Of a stretch of 23,722 nt of DNA, positions 21,421 to 23,722 are shown one piece after another. Where the stretch lies: NCBI GenBank assembly GCA_021806765.1, contig JAJZQR010000060.1, positions 1 through 23,722 on the forward strand. Direction: 5' to 3'. A program made the translations under genes and the position numbers. The stretch is from Chloroflexota bacterium. GTDB lineage: Bacteria; Chloroflexota; UBA6077. How positions within the stretch are numbered: the first letter of the stretch is position 1; each line of letters starts with the position of its first letter. The notes below the pieces were generated by a model. The model was given only the letters and a program-made list of their open reading frames with translations. It had not been told where the DNA came from and did no database searches.

Positions 21421-22389
21421 ATGTGGTGGCAGAGGATACTCCGGCCCAGGGTGGTTATCCCGGTACTGCTGAGCGCGGCCCTGCTGGCCTTCGTCTTCAG
21501 CCTATCTAACATCTCCCAGGTACTCGCCTACATTCTCAGCATCTCTCTTGCCACTATGGCCATCGTCTTCGCGCTGACGGTGGTCTACCTGGCCCTGAAG
21601 TGGGTGCAATTCCAGCGTTATCTGGGAAAGGAGGGCATCGTAGCCACCTGGAGGCAATCGCTGCTGTCCTTCGCGGTGGGCGAGATGACCCTCCCCATCC
21701 CGGCGGGCATCTACGCCCAGAACTACGTGCTCCGCACCACCGCCTGTGCCGACTTCTCCCGTTCCTCGGCTGCCACCACCGCCATACTGGCGATGGAAGC
21801 CATCGTCTCCCTCCTGATCGTGGGGATCGTGAATATTCCCGAGTGGAGTTGGCTGCGCCCTCTCATCCTCGGCCTCTTCGCGGCTGCTGCGGTAGTAGTA
21901 ACCCTGTTCCTGAGGGTCACCCCGTTGCGCGATCGGGCCGGCCAGCTTCTTCAGTCCGGTCCGCTCGAGAAGCTGGGGCCGGAGTTCATCGAGACGATAG
22001 AGGGGATCAGGGATCTGTTTCGGCCTCGGGTCGCCGCCGTCGCCCTGGTCATCGCCGCCGTGTATCTGCTGAGCCTGGTCGCGGGCTTCTTCATGACGGC
22101 CCATGGGATGGGGATCGAACAACTCACCTTCCAACAGGCGGTAACCATCTACCTCTTCGCAATAGCGGTGGAGGAGTTGTTACCCCTCTCCAGCAATCTG
22201 GGCGTTATCGAGGCAGGAGGGGTAGCCGCAGCCCAGGCCTGGGGATACAGCTTCACCGAAGGGCTGGCAATGATGCTGGGGTTCCGCCTGATATGGACAG
22301 GGACCGTGTGGCTCGTCGGCGGTGCCATCATACTCCTCTTGAGAGGCGAGTTCGGGGGTCGATGCGACACCGATATCGATCGACGGTGA
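21421..22389 (+). CDS. Flippase-like integral membrane protein (LPG synthase TM/UPF0104 family)
   Basis: A 322-residue polytopic protein with about eight hydrophobic segments (near residues 10-27, 40-58, 120-139, 146-163, 205-225, 240-254, 262-276 and 286-307). The conserved E88-containing block FAVGEMTLPIPAG follows the second helix, and the PLSSNLGVIEAGG motif (255-267) is typical of the lysylphosphatidylglycerol-synthetase transmembrane/YbhN family, often called flippase-like. The frame is open 270 nt further upstream, but that part lacks membrane character and overlaps the divergent gene. ATG 21421 starts the first basic patch plus helix, with GGGAGG 12 nt upstream. Presumed lipid or lipid-linked precursor translocation; not proven for the family. 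Confidence 0.8.
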   Translation: MWWQRILRPRVVIPVLLSAALLAFVFSLSNISQVLAYILSISLATMAIVFALTVVYLALKWVQFQRYLGKEGIVATWRQSLLSFAVGEMTLPIPAGIYAQNYVLRTTACADFSRSSAATTAILAMEAIVSLLIVGIVNIPEWSWLRPLILGLFAAAAVVVTLFLRVTPLRDRAGQLLQSGPLEKLGPEFIETIEGIRDLFRPRVAAVALVIAAVYLLSLVAGFFMTAHGMGIEQLTFQQAVTIYLFAIAVEELLPLSSNLGVIEAGGVAAAQAWGYSFTEGLAMMLGFRLIWTGTVWLVGGAIILLLRGEFGGRCDTDIDRR

Positions 22390-22437
22390 TCGGCAACGAC
22401 CACGACGGCGAACATGCTGGCCACCAGTGGCCCTGAC

Positions 22438-23722
22438 TTAGGCTGCCTTCTCCTTGGAGGCGCCTCCTGGGCGAGGACCCAGCAACTGGCCGATCTCTTC
22501 CTCGGTGAGGGTCTCCTTGTCCTGCAGATTGTGGGCGACCGTGGTCAACTCCCGGCGATGCTCGGTCAGCATCTGTCTGGCCTCAGTGTGAGCCTCGTCG
22601 ATCATCCGGCGGACCTCCCGATCGACCAAAGCAGCAGTAGCCTCGCTGTAGTTCCTCTGCTCCATCACGTCGGTACCCAGGTAGTCCACGATGCCGGTGG
22701 CGCTAAGGCTAACCGTTCCGACCTTGTCGCTCATACCGTACAGGGTCACCATCTTGCGGGCAGTGTCTGTGGCCTGATGTAGATCATTGCTGGCACCGGT
22801 GCTGGCCTCACCGAAGACCAACTCCTCCGCCGCCATGCCGCCCATGGCCAGGGCCAGCATCTCCGTCATCTGCGACTTGGTCCAGAGATGCCGATCGGCA
22901 GTGGGCAGCAACGTGGTGTGCCCGCCCGACTGCCCTCTGGCCACGATGGTGACCTTGTGGATAGGATCCAGGTGGGGCATGTAGTAGGCCACCACGGCGT
23001 GTCCCGACTCGTGATAGGCAGTGATGGCCTTCTCCTCCTGGCTGAGCAAGCGCCCTTTGCGCTCGGGCCCCGCGATCACACGATCGATGGCCTCCTCCAC
23101 GTCAGCCGGAGAGACAACGGTACTGTTCCGCCTAGCCGCCAGGATGGCCGCCTCGTTGAGCAGGTTCTCCAGGTCGGCTCCCGAGAAACCCGGGGTTTGC
23201 CGGGCCACCGTCTCCAGATTCACCTCGGGCGCCAGCGGTTTGCCCCGGGCATGGACCTGGAGGATCTCCTCCCGACCCTTCAGGTCCGGGCTATTCAGGG
23301 TCACCCGCCGATCGAACCGCCCTGGCCTCAACAGCGCCGAGTCCAGAATGTCCGGCCGGTTGGTAGCCGAGATCACCACGATCCCAGTGTTCTGATCGAA
23401 ACCGTCCATCTCCACCAGGATCTGGTTCAGCGTCTGCTCCCGCTCGTCGTTGCCGCCCCCCAGGCCCCGACCCCGCTGCCTCCCCACCGCGTCGATCTCG
23501 TCGATGAAGATGATGCAGGGAGCATTCTTCTTGGCCTCGTCGAACAGGTCCCTAACCCGAGAAGCGCCAACCCCCACGAACAGCTCCACGAACTCGGAAG
23601 CACTGATGTGGAAGAAGGGGACGGAGGCCTCTCCGGCCACGGCCCGGGCCATCAAGGTCTTACCGGTTCCTGGCGGGCCCACCAGCAGCACTCCTTTGGG
23701 GATACGGGCCCCCACGGCATTG
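22438..23722 (-). CDS. ftsH: ATP-dependent zinc metalloprotease FtsH (C-terminal part, cut by window edge)
   Basis: The C-terminal ~428 residues of FtsH, the membrane-anchored AAA+ protease that degrades misassembled membrane proteins and short-lived regulators. Visible are Walker A GPPGTGKT, the substrate pore loop [17 protein letters not shown], Walker B IIFIDEID, the second region of homology ([20 protein letters not shown]), the zinc site HESGHAVV and [15 protein letters not shown] with the third ligand. It ends in [13 protein letters not shown]. The N-terminal membrane helices and start lie beyond the right edge; the first codons present read [10 protein letters not shown]. It is convergent with the flippase-like gene; the 48-bp gap has only a weak GGCCAC/GTGGCC palindrome. 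Confidence 0.97.
   Translation of the reverse strand, partial: NAVGARIPKGVLLVGPPGTGKTLMARAVAGEASVPFFHISASEFVELFVGVGASRVRDLFDEAKKNAPCIIFIDEIDAVGRQRGRGLGGGNDEREQTLNQILVEMDGFDQNTGIVVISATNRPDILDSALLRPGRFDRRVTLNSPDLKGREEILQVHARGKPLAPEVNLETVARQTPGFSGADLENLLNEAAILAARRNSTVVSPADVEEAIDRVIAGPERKGRLLSQEEKAITAYHESGHAVVAYYMPHLDPIHKVTIVARGQSGGHTTLLPTADRHLWTKSQMTEMLALAMGGMAAEELVFGEASTGASNDLHQATDTARKMVTLYGMSDKVGTVSLSATGIVDYLGTDVMEQRNYSEATAALVDREVRRMIDEAHTEARQMLTEHRRELTTVAHNLQDKETLTEEEIGQLLGPRPGGASKEKAA

Overview
The window is a GC-rich bacterial chromosomal segment with about 20 protein genes and no tRNA, rRNA, CRISPR array, transposase or integrase that I could see. Almost all genes lie on the minus strand; glgA and a membrane-protein gene are on the plus strand. 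The organism is a free-living heterotroph making lipoproteins, glycogen and alpha-type glutamine synthetase. The gene repertoire and the C/G-rich palindromic intergenic repeats recall Chloroflexota, but this is an impression, not a demonstrated placement.

Region 1 (1-15.3 kb, minus strand, read from high to low coordinates) looks like one long catabolic cluster. It opens with a GntR/FadR-family regulator that has a near-consensus promoter and a 29-bp palindromic operator. Then come a Gfo/Idh/MocA dehydrogenase, a complete LivKHMGF-type ABC importer, a non-pyrrolysine MttB-family methyltransferase, a PreA-like dihydropyrimidine-dehydrogenase-type flavo-iron-sulfur protein, and a Dpp/Opp-type importer (binding protein and two permeases, no ATPases in view). 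It ends with two tandem creatininase-family hydrolases and a NagB-like isomerase/deaminase cut by the left edge. Short spacings and 1-8 nt overlaps support co-transcription over long stretches. Together the genes suggest uptake and breakdown of a small N-containing, possibly N-methylated, compound or an amino-cyclitol/amino sugar. The substrate cannot be read from the sequence.

Region 2 (15.3-20.5 kb) carries glgA on the plus strand, convergent with glnA. Upstream of glnA is a PucR-family regulator gene. A 19-bp palindrome overlaps the predicted pucR start site, and two related copies lie upstream of the predicted glnA -10 box at activator-like positions. This suggests a local pucR-glnA nitrogen-control circuit.

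Region 3 (20.5-23.7 kb) has a lipoprotein with a retropepsin-like aspartic protease domain, a divergent flippase-like (LPG-synthase TM/UPF0104) membrane protein, and the C-terminal two-thirds or so of FtsH, cut by the right edge.

Intergenic spaces hold several structured repeats. A 73-77 bp inverted-repeat element occurs twice in opposite orientations (6829-6905, 17023-17095), a C/G-rich double hairpin lies at 8337-8420, and a 20-bp-arm palindrome lies at 20543-20597. No clearly new defence or mobile system was seen. The strongest leads are the catabolic cluster, the pucR/glnA operator set and the two-copy repeat family.
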